64,000 bases of DNA from an uncultured Collinsella sp. (GCA_905197665.1 CAJJZP010000001.1:124001-188000); one strand, 5' to 3'; shown: positions 1-9,994, counted from the stretch's first letter. A program made the numbers and translations. The notes: a model not told the origin generated them from the sequence alone.

Positions 1-66
1 AGATATCGACCGTTTAACTGTTTAGAAGTGTTTATTCGAGGTCATTAGCACTAGCTCGCTTAAACT

Positions 67-156
67 AGTCCTCAGAGTGATATTCAGGCAAGGCTCCTGA
101 AGCAGCATCTGTCGACATTGATTGTCGGATTCTGCTTCGGGAGCCTTGTTCTGTTT
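67..156 (+). promoter_or_regulatory. antiterminator/terminator leader of licT
   Basis: A long hairpin sits just before the antiterminator gene. The arm at 90-105 pairs with 132-147 over 16 bp with one G-U pair, and a T-rich run follows (148-156). An inner stem (CGACA/TGTCG) closes part of the loop. The stretch 67-95, ending CAGGCAAGGCT, resembles the ribonucleic antiterminator (RAT) that BglG/LicT proteins bind, and it overlaps the 5' arm as expected for a mutually exclusive switch. The hairpin is seen directly. The RAT assignment is by resemblance, and the 5' half of the RAT is divergent. Confidence 0.55.
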
Positions 157-171
157 AGGGGGGGGGGACAC

Positions 172-1011
172 ATGGAAATTGTTAAACGAATTAATACCAG
201 CGCTGTCCTCTGCGTCGATGGAAATGGCAGACAGTTGGTTGCATTCGGCCGTGGTCTGGGGTTTAAGAATGTCGGAGACGAGGTCCCTCTTTCGGAGATT
301 CAACGAACGTTTTATAACGTTAGCTCTCGCTACATCGCTCTCGTTGACGAGGTCCCCGACGAGCTTCTCGAGCTTACCTCGGATGTTATTGATATGTCGA
401 CAGGTTTGCTGTCTTATGAGGTGAGCCCTAATTTGCCGTTTATCCTTGCGGACCATATCGCGTATGCGGTTAAGCGCAAAGAGCAAAATATCGTTGTCCG
501 CATGCCTTTATCGTTTGATGTCCGCCAACAATATCCCGTCGAATTTAGAATCGGCGAGTATGCACTTAAGATAATCAGGAAACGTCTTAACGTTAGGCTT
601 CCAGCTCATGAGGCAGTTGGAATTGCCATGGCGTTTATCAATAACATGGCCGATTCGGACTCATGCGAAGTAGTTAAAGAGTTTAGCGCGGATATCTACG
701 ATCGTGTTCTGGAGGAGTCAACCGTTGCTGTTGAAAATCGGCTTGGCATTCAAGTTGATCGGGAAGGTTTCGATTACGCAAGGTTCGCAACCCATCTTCA
801 GTACTTATTCAATAGGTTGAACTCTGACGAAAGCATCGTGAGCGACAACCGCAAGATGTACCTCTCGCTCAAAAAAGAATATCCGGTGGCATCAATGTGC
901 GCCGATGATATTGCTTCTGTTCTCAGCCGACTGACGGGGCGGGAACTTATAGACGAAGAAAGACTCTACCTCATGATGCACATCAATCGAATTGCATCGA
1001 AAACAAGGTAA
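172..1011 (+). CDS. licT: LicT/BglG-family transcriptional antiterminator
   Basis: RNA-binding antiterminator of 279 aa, the usual size for the family. Residues 1-60 are the CAT RNA-binding domain (starts MEIVKRINTSAVLC), followed by two PTS regulation domains. Candidate phosphorylated histidines are H95 and H146 (PRD1) and H208 and H270 (PRD2). In this family EII-dependent phosphorylation of one PRD inactivates the protein, and HPr-dependent phosphorylation of the other activates it. The start at 172 follows a G-rich Shine-Dalgarno and aligns with the canonical N-terminus; an upstream in-frame ATG would only add leader sequence. A PTS permease gene lies 68 bp downstream, so autoregulation plus control of that permease is the natural role. 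The sugar cannot be read from sequence. Confidence 0.9.
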   Translation: MEIVKRINTSAVLCVDGNGRQLVAFGRGLGFKNVGDEVPLSEIQRTFYNVSSRYIALVDEVPDELLELTSDVIDMSTGLLSYEVSPNLPFILADHIAYAVKRKEQNIVVRMPLSFDVRQQYPVEFRIGEYALKIIRKRLNVRLPAHEAVGIAMAFINNMADSDSCEVVKEFSADIYDRVLEESTVAVENRLGIQVDREGFDYARFATHLQYLFNRLNSDESIVSDNRKMYLSLKKEYPVASMCADDIASVLSRLTGRELIDEERLYLMMHINRIASKTR

Positions 1012-1079
1012 TTAGTTGGCAAAGGCGCGCGCTTTGCTGATGGTTACATATAAAACTCAACATGGGAGAAATGGTATTT

Positions 1080-2450
1080 ATGGCAGATACAACCAAGCTC
1101 GCTGCCGAGATTCTCGAGATGGTGGGCGGCGCAGACAACGTTTCATTTGTAGCTCACTGCATGACTCGTTTAAGGTTCAACCTTAAGGACGAAAGCATCG
1201 TAGACGATGCAAAAGTCAAGGCGATTGATGGCGTGATCGACATTCGCCATTCCGCGGGGCAATATCAGGTGATTGTGGGACCTAAGGTCGATAAGGTCTA
1301 TGAAATCGTTGCCAAGGAAACCGGGATTGATGCCGGAGATTCCGAGGCAAGCGAAGGAGAGACTAAGGGCTTTCTGGGAAAGCTAATGAAGCTCATCAGC
1401 GGCATCATGATGCCCGTTCTTCCTGCCTTGATCGCATGCGGAATGATAAACGCCGTCCTTAGTATTCTGACGACGGCGGGTGCTGTTTCCGCCGAGAGCG
1501 GAATATACACTCTGCTGTACGGCATGGGAAATGCCTGCATGTATTTTCTGCCCGTTCTTGTCGGATCATCTGCTGCTCAGTTCTTTGGAACCGATCGATA
1601 TATCGGTGCGGTACTCGGTGCAATCCTGATTTATCCGACTTTCGTTGCTGCGGCCGGAGCGGGCGATGCGCTGGATTTGCTCGGCATGAAGTTCACAATG
1701 GTGAGCTATTCCTCCACGGTGTTTCCTGCTATCGTGGCGGCTTGGTTCGCATCCGTTCTTAATAAGTGGCTGCGGGCGGTTCTTCCCGATGTTGTGGCAT
1801 TTGCGCTCGTCCCGTTCCTGACGGTTGCTGTTGCCGCCCCCGTCTCGCTCCTTGTGATCGGCCCCGTTATTCAGCAGGCGAGCTCTTTGCTTGCGACTGC
1901 AGTGCTGGCGGTCTATCAGTTCAGCCCCGTCCTTTGCGGCGTTATTCTCGGGCCGATATTCGGTCTCGTTATGATCCCCCTTGGACTCCATTGGGCCCTG
2001 ATCGTGCTTTCCATCAACAATATTATGACCGTCGGCTCCGATCCTATCCTTGGACTTCTCTGCTGCAGCATGGGTGTTGTCGGCGCTTGTTTGGCGTTTG
2101 CCCTCCGCTCGAAGGACCCGAGTGAAAAGAGTCTTGGGTTCAGCTGTGCCATTACGGGCTTTTTCGGGATTACGGAACCGGCGCTGTACGGCATCATCTT
2201 GGAGCACAAGAAGATCATTATCGCTTCCATGGTCGCCGGAGCAATCAGTGCTGTTATCCCGGCGATTTTCAACACCTGTACGTTCGTTATGACGTCGAGC
2301 GGCATTTTTAGCTTCCCCGGTTATATGGATCCTTCTGGTGATATGAGCAGCCTCATCGGCGCAATTCTTTGCAATGTCGTCGGTTTAATTCTTAACTTCG
2401 TTCTCGTTTACATCCTGTATCGCCCTGATGAAGAGGCAGTAGTGGAGTAG
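1080..2450 (+). CDS. PTS beta-glucoside-type EIIBC permease
   Basis: Membrane sugar permease of the PTS glucose/beta-glucoside superfamily, 456 aa. Residues 1-85 form the EIIB domain, with phosphorylated Cys27 in AHCMTRLRF. From about residue 105 the EIIC domain has roughly ten hydrophobic segments and the conserved GITEPALYG loop. There is no EIIA domain, so phosphate must come from a separate EIIA such as the one at 24526-25062. The start at 1080 was chosen because GGGAG at 1064 is correctly spaced for it; ATGs at 1062 and 1071 lie on or inside that site. It lies directly behind licT, and a terminator follows at 2501. The substrate is probably an aryl- or beta-glucoside, by family and by company. 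Confidence 0.9.
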   Translation: MADTTKLAAEILEMVGGADNVSFVAHCMTRLRFNLKDESIVDDAKVKAIDGVIDIRHSAGQYQVIVGPKVDKVYEIVAKETGIDAGDSEASEGETKGFLGKLMKLISGIMMPVLPALIACGMINAVLSILTTAGAVSAESGIYTLLYGMGNACMYFLPVLVGSSAAQFFGTDRYIGAVLGAILIYPTFVAAAGAGDALDLLGMKFTMVSYSSTVFPAIVAAWFASVLNKWLRAVLPDVVAFALVPFLTVAVAAPVSLLVIGPVIQQASSLLATAVLAVYQFSPVLCGVILGPIFGLVMIPLGLHWALIVLSINNIMTVGSDPILGLLCCSMGVVGACLAFALRSKDPSEKSLGFSCAITGFFGITEPALYGIILEHKKIIIASMVAGAISAVIPAIFNTCTFVMTSSGIFSFPGYMDPSGDMSSLIGAILCNVVGLILNFVLVYILYRPDEEAVVE

Positions 2451-2500
2451 ACAATTATTTGGGATGTAAGCTGCCGAAAACCCCGCGGCAGATTGCATGT

Positions 2501-2542
2501 GGTGGGCTTGCCGTTGATTCACGCGAGCCCACCCTCATTTTT
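2501..2542 (+). terminator. Rho-independent terminator after EIIBC
   Basis: GGTGGGCT at 2501 pairs with AGCCCACC ending at 2533, followed by TCATTTTT. It separates the permease from the hydrolase downstream, although the next ribosome-binding site overlaps its 3' flank, so some read-through is possible. Confidence 0.7.
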
Positions 2543-2555
2543 GGAGTGACTAGCT

Positions 2556-3536
2556 ATGACAATTACAGCCGATATGACGTTTGGCGAAATCGCGCTCCTT
2601 CCTGAGTTCGCTGGCTTTGGCGAGCACCTTATGCTTTGCCGGCCTTCAACTTGGGAGCGCATGTGGAATAAACCCATCGTGTCTCATATGAATTCTGATG
2701 CTAATCCATATGAAACTACTCGCGTTTTGCGTGGATTGAATCGGATTGTCGAGCTCGTGGATGACGGGAGGCAAGTTGCCTACGATATATGGGATGAAGC
2801 CGACTGCATCCGTGATCCGACTCGACGCAACACGAAACTGTTCTTCTTTCCCGGGAGACCCGGGGCTCCCTTTATCATTGCGGTTTCGGGCGGAGGTTAT
2901 CAGAGCGTTTGTCATCAAATGGAAGGCTTTCCCGTTGCCCCCGAGCTCAACGATGCGGGCTATAACGTGTTCGTGCTGTCATACAGGGTGAGGGTCGAGC
3001 CTTTGATGCCGCGTCCAATCGACGATTTAAATCGAGCTGTCCGTTTTGTCTTCGAGAATTCAGCGAAATTTAATGTCGCAAAAAGTTATGCAGTTATCGG
3101 CTTTTCTGCTGGTGCGCATTTAACTGCCGAGTGGGGGACGGACAACAAGGGATTTGCGTCCTACGGATGCGAGGCACCCAAAGCCTTGGTCCTGTGTTAT
3201 GCACCGATTGATCTTCGTGGCTTTGAGAACGCATCAGACAATAGATTTCTTGATTCGGTGTGCGGCGGGGCTGGTCGCGACTCGCTCGATGATTTCTGTA
3301 TTAATCAGCATGTGTGGGAGCAGTATCCTCCGACATATCTTTGGCAATGCGCTGACGATGATATTGTATCGCCCGACAATTATGAAAAGATGGTCGATGC
3401 TCTGGATGCAGCTGGAGTACACCATGAGGGAGTCATGTATTCAGAAGGGGGGCACGCATTGATGAAGCCCCATGCGCCGGAGACCGACTACTGGTGTATG
3501 AGCGTTATTGAGTTTCTTAAAGATTATCTCGACTAG
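2556..3536 (+). CDS. alpha/beta hydrolase (acyl esterase-like)
   Basis: Cytoplasmic serine hydrolase of 326 aa with no signal peptide. The nucleophile elbow is GFSAGAH, an acidic residue candidate lies in the ADDDIVSP loop, and the catalytic histidine is in GGHAL. The oxyanion-hole region reads VSGGGYQS in place of the classic HGGG. A roughly 100-residue N-terminal extension precedes the hydrolase core. This architecture resembles BD-FAE/acetyl-esterase proteins that remove acyl groups from sugars. Position next to a glycoside PTS suggests de-acylation of an imported sugar; that role is inference. The start is ATG 2556 with GGAG nine bases upstream. Confidence 0.8.
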   Translation: MTITADMTFGEIALLPEFAGFGEHLMLCRPSTWERMWNKPIVSHMNSDANPYETTRVLRGLNRIVELVDDGRQVAYDIWDEADCIRDPTRRNTKLFFFPGRPGAPFIIAVSGGGYQSVCHQMEGFPVAPELNDAGYNVFVLSYRVRVEPLMPRPIDDLNRAVRFVFENSAKFNVAKSYAVIGFSAGAHLTAEWGTDNKGFASYGCEAPKALVLCYAPIDLRGFENASDNRFLDSVCGGAGRDSLDDFCINQHVWEQYPPTYLWQCADDDIVSPDNYEKMVDALDAAGVHHEGVMYSEGGHALMKPHAPETDYWCMSVIEFLKDYLD

Positions 3537-3659
3537 GAAGCTGCATGTCGCTTTTTGAGCGGGTGATTTCGTCATGCAATGTTTTCGGTATTGATCGTGG
3601 TCGTGGATGAATGATGTTCTAGAATGTTCATACTGTCACATAAACGAACAGGAGCGAAC

Positions 3660-4304
3660 ATGCATATCTACTCTGTATCAGATCCCGAGTTCAAATCCTA
3701 TGGTCGCGTGTGGGACGACGTGCCGTCCAACCTGACCGCCCCGCTTGTCGAGGCGCTTGCGGCTACTCCCATTCCCGAGGGCACCAAGTACGTAGCAAGC
3801 GCGCCGGAGCTCGAGGGCGTCAAGGATGCCGACAAATTGGGCTTTCTCATGTTTGGCGGCCGTCCTTTCCAGCTGGGCTGGTGCAACGGCCACAACACGC
3901 AGCTCAACTGCCTGGAGTATCACCGCGCCAGCGAGTTTAACCTGGGCGCCCGCGACTTTATCCTGCTCGTGGCGCATCGCTGGGAGATCGAGGACGGCAA
4001 GCTCGACACCGCTCAGGTCAAGGCGTTCCGCGTGCCGGCGGGTACGGTCGTCGAAGTCTTCAACACCACGCTCCACTACACGCCGTGCATGGTCGATGAC
4101 GGCGGCTTCCAGGTGATGGTGGCGCTGCCGGCGGGCACCAATGGTCCGCGCCCCGAGGCTGCGGCCGACATGCCTGCGACCGGCGACAGCTACTGCTATT
4201 GGAAGGCCGACAAGTGGGTCCTCTGCCACGCCGACAGCCCCAAGGCAGCCGAAGGCGGCTACGTAGGCCTCGTCGGCAAGAACCTCGACATCACCGTGGA
4301 CTAG
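3660..4304 (+). CDS. DUF4867-family protein
   Basis: Soluble 214-aa protein that I recognise as DUF4867-like, a family with no established biochemical function. It contains a cupin-like stretch (FRVPAGTVVEVFNTTLHYTPC) and many aromatic residues, consistent with a small-molecule or sugar-binding beta-barrel; that reading is inference. The start ATG 3660 has AGGAG at 3650. It lies between a hydrolase and a GH1 glycosidase on the same strand, but 356 bp of repeat-rich DNA follows, so it is probably the last gene of its transcript. The catabolic-locus context suggests an accessory role in sugar metabolism. Confidence 0.65.
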   Translation: MHIYSVSDPEFKSYGRVWDDVPSNLTAPLVEALAATPIPEGTKYVASAPELEGVKDADKLGFLMFGGRPFQLGWCNGHNTQLNCLEYHRASEFNLGARDFILLVAHRWEIEDGKLDTAQVKAFRVPAGTVVEVFNTTLHYTPCMVDDGGFQVMVALPAGTNGPRPEAAADMPATGDSYCYWKADKWVLCHADSPKAAEGGYVGLVGKNLDITVD

Positions 4305-4311
4305 GGGCTTT

Positions 4312-4450
4312 TGTCTCGATCTGTAACACCTAGCGGGCTAAATCGCCTCTACCTGTTACAGATTGAGACAAACCGTATAGGGCCACCCGAAGAATCTCGA
4401 TCTGTAACACTGGGACCGGTTTTGGCGGTCTACCTGTTACAGATCGAGAC
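4312..4450. repeat. two tandem copies of a GTCTCGATCTGTAACA palindromic repeat
   Basis: Copy 1 (4312-4370) and copy 2 (4393-4450) each begin TCTCGATCTGTAACA and end TGTTACAGATYGAGA, with about 25 bases of unrelated loop. A third copy is at 57617-57674. Arms are conserved and loops are not, so the structure appears to be what is kept. Confidence 0.8.
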
Positions 4451-4465
4451 AAACCGGGCCCAATC

Positions 4466-4498
4466 CGCCGCAAAGGTGCCTGTCCCCTTTGTGGTGGT
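4466..4498. repeat. family-A palindromic repeat (AAAGGTGCCTGTCCCCTTT)
   Basis: CCGCCGCAAAGG on the left and CCTTTGTGGTGG on the right flank a GTGCCTGTCC core. Other copies are at 15986, 55901, 56767 and 57573, in both orientations. Confidence 0.8.
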
Positions 4499-4522
4499 TG
4501 GCGGTTTGGGCGGGCAGGTATC

Positions 4523-4622
4523 AAAAAGTGTCAGACGGGGGCGGCTGCCGGGCGTCTGTGCGCGAAAAGAAGTATCGGCCTGCGCCGTTGCCGTTGAGTG
4601 GCGCGCTGCTTACGGGGATACT
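4523..4622 (+). promoter_or_regulatory. triple-element upstream region of the first GH1 gene
   Basis: AGTGTCAG (4527-4534), AGTATCGG (4571-4578, inside GCGAAAAGAAGTATCGG) and the inverted element GATACT (4617-4622) precede the gene. The same three elements recur with near-identical spacing before the second GH1 gene at 22808-22902, suggesting one common regulator. The factor is unknown. Confidence 0.5.
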
Positions 4623-4655
4623 GAAGCCACGACAAACAGCGTGTGAGAGGATTGA

Positions 4656-6089
<1,434 letters not shown>

Positions 6090-6125
6090 GGAAGCCGAGA
6101 CACTCAACTTCAGAGTTTCCTAACC

Positions 6126-6165
6126 AAAACGCCCGGCGAGCAGTTAATGCCCGCCGGGCGTTTTG
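6126..6165 (+). terminator. Rho-independent terminator after GH1
   Basis: AAAACGCCCGGCG pairs with CGCCGGGCGTTTT; the stem is 13 bp and ends in a T run. Confidence 0.9.
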
Positions 6166-6181
6166 TTAAAAGAAGTGAAAG

Positions 6182-6264
6182 CACTCATTGGGGACGTACT
6201 TAAATGACCAGTCAAACAAGAACGTCCCCAACGACTACTCATTTAAGTCTGTCCCCAATGAGTG
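6182..6264. repeat. family-B palindromic repeat (CACTCATTGGGGAC)
   Basis: CACTCATTGGGGAC (6182-6195) is mirrored by GTCCCCAATGAGTG (ending 6264). TTAAATG and CATTTAAG lie inside. Other copies or halves are at 13047, 17206 and 53159. Confidence 0.8.
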
Positions 6265-6273
6265 CCCCAAAGT

Positions 6274-6340
6274 GAGAGTGGATAATCTGCCGTTTTTGGC
6301 CTGTTTGGGGGCTCAAAGTGGGAGATTATCCACGCTCGTC
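6274..6340. repeat. family-D palindromic repeat (GTGGATAATCT..AGATTATCCAC)
   Basis: The arms GAGAGTGGATAATCTGCC and GGGAGATTATCCACGCTC enclose a loop containing GGCTCAAAG. Further copies are at 18066-18130 and 53197-53260. This copy has two arm mismatches. Confidence 0.8.
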
Positions 6341-6388
6341 ATTTCGGCACTTGGGGGCACTTCTTGTTGAGTGTGAGCGCCGTCGCTG

Positions 6389-7900
6389 CTACGCGACGGT
6401 GATGGCGACCTGGCCGTAGCGGGTGCAGGGGCGCTCGGCGCGCGTCTGCACGGTAAGGGTGAGCACAAGGCGGTCGCCGGGCCGCGCGTCGGCGGGCACG
6501 ATGAAAGCGGTGTCTACCGTGCATTCTTGCCACAGCGACAGATCCTGGGCGCCTGCATAGCTCGACGGGTCCACGGCGACATCCCAATGCACATCGAAGC
6601 CCTTGCCGTCGGGGTCGACGATGGTCGCTGTAAGGTCGACGCGCTCGCCGGCTGTGGCGCTGCGGTCGGCCGTGACCTCGACAACATGTGCCGGATGCGA
6701 GCAGGCTGCCGGATCATGGGCACACCATTGCGCGCGGGCGGCAAAGTCTTCCTGATAGGCACGCAGGTAGGGATTGAGATTGTCGTCTGCGGGCGTGCCG
6801 ATGGAGGCAAAACCGGCGGGCGCGTTCGCATCGGGATGCCCATCAAAAAACATGCGGCCCAGCAGCGTATCGAAGTCGCGGTCGTCGATACCGCGCAGGC
6901 CAAACGGAAGCAGCGGAATATAGGTCATGCTGTCGCCTTCGGCCATAAAGTCGCCGCGCTCAAACTGCACCGCGGGCCTGCCTTCTAGGCCCCAATCCAG
7001 ACGGGCATGCTTGCCAAACTGAAAGCGCTCGGGCTCGTTTTCGTAGACCTTACCATCGCCATAGAGCATATAGCGTGCCATGAGGGGTCCGTTGCCCTGC
7101 GTGAGATTCCGCTCAGGCCAAGGAGCCTTAAACAGCGGCAGCGTATCGGGCTGAGCTGTTTTGGCGTCGAAATAGTTGCCATACATATAGGGCGTACGCC
7201 AAAAGATGAGCTCGGGAAAGAGCTCGCGTCCATGGTCGAGCCACGAGTTGTCCTGCCCCACGCCATCGGCAACGCCCATCACGCGCACCTTCTGATAGAC
7301 CCGCTGCCGTACGGCGGGCCACTCGGGCGTGGCGCGATAGCGCTCGGCAATACTCATGAGGGCGCGAACGATCGTATTCATACCACCCCAGCTGAGCAAC
7401 CATAACGTACGCGGATCATCATCCAGAATCGCCTGCGCAATTACGCGAGACCCCTCAGTTTCCTCAGTCACATCACCCTCAAAGGCAACATTTCCCACAA
7501 AGGTGCGCTCGATCATCTGGGCGGGCGTGGGAAACGGCGGCTCACCGGCAGCGGCCGCATTTGCTTGCAACTGCGGCCAAGCCTGGGCATATTCATTACT
7601 CCAGAGACTCTCAATCCAATGCTCGGGAAACGGCCGATACTCACGAAGCTCGCCGGCTAGCGGATCGGGCTCATGAGGCACAACAGCCCACTCATAAGAG
7701 CGCCGCCCTTTGGTCCGCCAATGCGAATTCACCTCGCCGAGCGTATGAACCCCATCCCCAAGAAAGTGATACTGCGAAGCCGTATACACCACAGCCTGAA
7801 CATCAAGCAAGTTGAGATACAGAGCCAAATGAACAAGCGAGTTCATATCATCGACTTCCATATCAGTGGTAACAATCACCCGAGTCAACTTCTGGGACAT
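6389..7900 (-). CDS. DUF1593 nucleoside-hydrolase-like protein
   Basis: 503-aa protein. Residues 1-330 match the DUF1593/nucleoside-hydrolase-like fold: an N-terminal TDMEVDDMNSL acidic metal-binding motif, a central LLSWGGMNT segment, and an FGKHARLDWGLEGRPA region. Residues 400-503 form an Ig-like C-terminal domain (VEVTADRSATAGERVDLTATI), as in the 'cellulose-binding' Sde182 family. There is no signal peptide, so it should act in the cytoplasm. The bond it cleaves is unknown; an N- or O-glycosidic bond in a plant-derived compound is plausible. The start is ATG 7900, with GGAG spaced eight bases; an upstream in-frame ATG at 7924 lacks a site. It is probably transcribed alone. Confidence 0.75.
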   Translation of the reverse strand: MSQKLTRVIVTTDMEVDDMNSLVHLALYLNLLDVQAVVYTASQYHFLGDGVHTLGEVNSHWRTKGRRSYEWAVVPHEPDPLAGELREYRPFPEHWIESLWSNEYAQAWPQLQANAAAAGEPPFPTPAQMIERTFVGNVAFEGDVTEETEGSRVIAQAILDDDPRTLWLLSWGGMNTIVRALMSIAERYRATPEWPAVRQRVYQKVRVMGVADGVGQDNSWLDHGRELFPELIFWRTPYMYGNYFDAKTAQPDTLPLFKAPWPERNLTQGNGPLMARYMLYGDGKVYENEPERFQFGKHARLDWGLEGRPAVQFERGDFMAEGDSMTYIPLLPFGLRGIDDRDFDTLLGRMFFDGHPDANAPAGFASIGTPADDNLNPYLRAYQEDFAARAQWCAHDPAACSHPAHVVEVTADRSATAGERVDLTATIVDPDGKGFDVHWDVAVDPSSYAGAQDLSLWQECTVDTAFIVPADARPGDRLVLTLTVQTRAERPCTRYGQVAITVA

Positions 7901-8029
7901 AGGAACAGCTCCAATCAAAATCAATTCAGCCAGTTACGCGCAAGGCAAGACGGGACCCACGCCCCCATCGCCCGCGACCCGGCGGCCCGCCGGAAGCGGC
8001 CGACCAGCGTTTCGAACAACGTTAACTTA

Positions 8030-8156
8030 GGGGGCTCTGACCTTTAGTTTTGTAAACATTCCGCAGCGCGAGCCCCGCTTATCCGATGCTCCGAAGGAGC
8101 AGGATAAGCGGGGCTCATGCGCGAGGACGTTTACAAAACTAAAGGTCAGAGCCCCC
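8030..8156. repeat. 127-bp two-tier palindrome
   Basis: The outer arms are 8030-8057 and 8129-8156 (28 bp, perfect). The inner arms are 8071-8084 and 8102-8115 (14 bp, perfect), with a small GCTCC/GGAGC hairpin at the tip. It separates two minus-strand genes. Confidence 0.85.
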
Positions 8157-8166
8157 GATGGGATGG

Positions 8167-9504
8167 TTACCTCGAAACCCTGGCCGACCACTCCCAGCAG
8201 CCCACCGGCTCGCCGTCGATGAGTACGTTGCCCCCGTCGAAGTCTTGATAACACAGGTCGTTGAATTGGTGGATCCACACGCCGTGGTTGAACGTCTTCT
8301 TGGCCGAGCCGTCGGCCTCGCGATACACGCCGGTCAGGTCCTCGACATGGCTAAAGTAGGTGAGGTGCACGTTGGCGCCGGCATCGCGCAGGCGTGCCGT
8401 GAGCGGCAGCACGGTCTGTTGCGGCGACACGAGCTCGTCGCCCTTGGAGTGCGTAAACCACAGCGGCGTCTTGGCGAGCGCGGCTACGTCCTCGTCCGTG
8501 GCGTTGTACCACGGGGCGCAGCAGGGAAGGCCGGCGGCGAAGAAATCGGGGTAGTCGGCGCACAGGCGCAGGGTCATAAAGCCACCGTTGGAAAGGCCGG
8601 CGACCACGATGCGGTCGGTGTCGATGCGGTCGGCATGCTCGGCGACAAACTCATCGATAAGTGCCTTGAGCACGGGGGAGTAGATGCTCTGGTTGGAGTG
8701 GCCAAGCTGCTCGACGCCGTTGTCCATCCAAAACGTGGGCGACTGCGGCACGAGCACCCAGGCAAAGCCGCCAAAGTAGCGCTGGATCTGCGCCTGGCTA
8801 ATGGCCGTCACGCGGTTGCCGATATAGGCGCGCGTGGCGCCTTCGCCCTGCGTGGCGCCCTTGCCCTCGCCGGCGCCGTGCAGATACACCACGAGCGGCG
8901 CCTTTTGGGGCACGACCGTCGCCTCGGGCGCAAAGGGGTTGAAGCATGCCGAGTCCTCGGCTTTAAAGCTGGGCTCAAAGAAGCCGTATTCGAGCGCGAT
9001 GCCGTCGACGGCGGTCTTTTGCGTGGCGTTGCTCCAGCCTTTGAGCGCGGGGCAGATATCGCCACGGCAGGTGTCGAAGACCAGGCCGCAGGTGGGATCG
9101 TCGCCGTCGTTGCCGGGAAGAGCTGTGAGCTGCGTGATGTGCAGCTGGTCATCGAGCATGCGCGAACCCATGACGCCGCCTTCGATGGTCTTGGTCAGGC
9201 GCTGCTCGGCGACCTCGAGCGCCACATGGGTGCCCACGGCGAGCTTACGTCCGTTTTCGTCGCACGGATATGCGGCGAGAACGTCGATGTAACCCACGGA
9301 GGGCGCGGCATGGTCGGCGCCGCGCTCCTTGCGCATCAGAACTTCGCCCGAGCGTTCGTGACGCTCTACATATATATGGAAGGTGTTCGCGTCGATGTCG
9401 TTGGCGCGCACGGTGCAGGGCAGGTCGAGTACGACCTTGCTGATCCAGGGGCCAAAGTCGCCCAAGGTGGTGACGGTTGCGTAGGTACACAATTTGAGTT
9501 CCAT
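8167..9504 (-). CDS. alpha/beta hydrolase esterase with Ig-like N-domain
   Basis: 445-aa serine esterase. Residues 1-200 are a beta-rich N-terminal domain like the Ig-like domain of EstA-type esterases. Residues 210-445 are an alpha/beta hydrolase: oxyanion-hole segment VVYLHGAGEGKG, nucleophile elbow GLSNGG, an aspartate candidate near SKGDELV, and a C-terminal histidine in FNHGVW. No signal peptide is visible after the chosen start (ATG 9504, with GGGAGG six bases upstream). The substrate is unknown; neighbouring glycoside genes suggest esterified plant glycans or glycosides. It is divergent from the second PTS permease across a long palindrome-rich gap that probably controls both. Confidence 0.8.
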   Translation of the reverse strand: MELKLCTYATVTTLGDFGPWISKVVLDLPCTVRANDIDANTFHIYVERHERSGEVLMRKERGADHAAPSVGYIDVLAAYPCDENGRKLAVGTHVALEVAEQRLTKTIEGGVMGSRMLDDQLHITQLTALPGNDGDDPTCGLVFDTCRGDICPALKGWSNATQKTAVDGIALEYGFFEPSFKAEDSACFNPFAPEATVVPQKAPLVVYLHGAGEGKGATQGEGATRAYIGNRVTAISQAQIQRYFGGFAWVLVPQSPTFWMDNGVEQLGHSNQSIYSPVLKALIDEFVAEHADRIDTDRIVVAGLSNGGFMTLRLCADYPDFFAAGLPCCAPWYNATDEDVAALAKTPLWFTHSKGDELVSPQQTVLPLTARLRDAGANVHLTYFSHVEDLTGVYREADGSAKKTFNHGVWIHQFNDLCYQDFDGGNVLIDGEPVGCWEWSARVSR

Positions 9505-9553
9505 GAGCTGCCTCCCTTGCGCCGCTAGTGGGAAACAAAAGCGGCAATACAAT

Positions 9554-9888
9554 CTAAACATGTTTAGTTTAATCCAGAATTGCAGAACAAGCTGATAAAC
9601 TCGGTAAACGGCAAAATTTAACACGCCATGAACTACTAAACATATGTTTACTAGCTTCTAGCAGGGCTTCTGTTGATGAGTTAACAGGTCATAGAGGTGT
9701 TTATCAAAATAAAAGCCCACGTAAAGAGCCATTTATCAATAGACAGTCAAAGAGACTATCTCCCGCCATTGGAATACGTTCACCCCCGATTACCTACCGT
9801 TCACCGGACTGTAGACGGCAAAATTGCCATAAATTCGGCGCTCCGTGTAAACTAAAGCCCGTAAACGTTCAGTAAACACCTTGTTTAC
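9554..9888. promoter_or_regulatory. TAAACAT/ATGTTTA palindromes in the divergent esterase-PTS gap
   Basis: The 490-bp gap contains CTAAACATGTTTAG (9554-9567), TAAACATATGTTTA (9637-9650) and GTAAACA-CCT-TGTTTAC (9872-9888), all sharing a TAAACA half-site. Several extra GTAAAC half-sites lie between them. They look like operators of one dimeric regulator; none is identified. Confidence 0.5.
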
Positions 9889-9994
9889 AAAAGCGTATCC
9901 AAGGGTCCGGCAACCGTAAGGGGTTATAGTCGCCGGGCCAAAGGCGTGCCTAAGCCCAAGGGGGCTGGCACACGAAGATATGGGGAGGGGTCCC

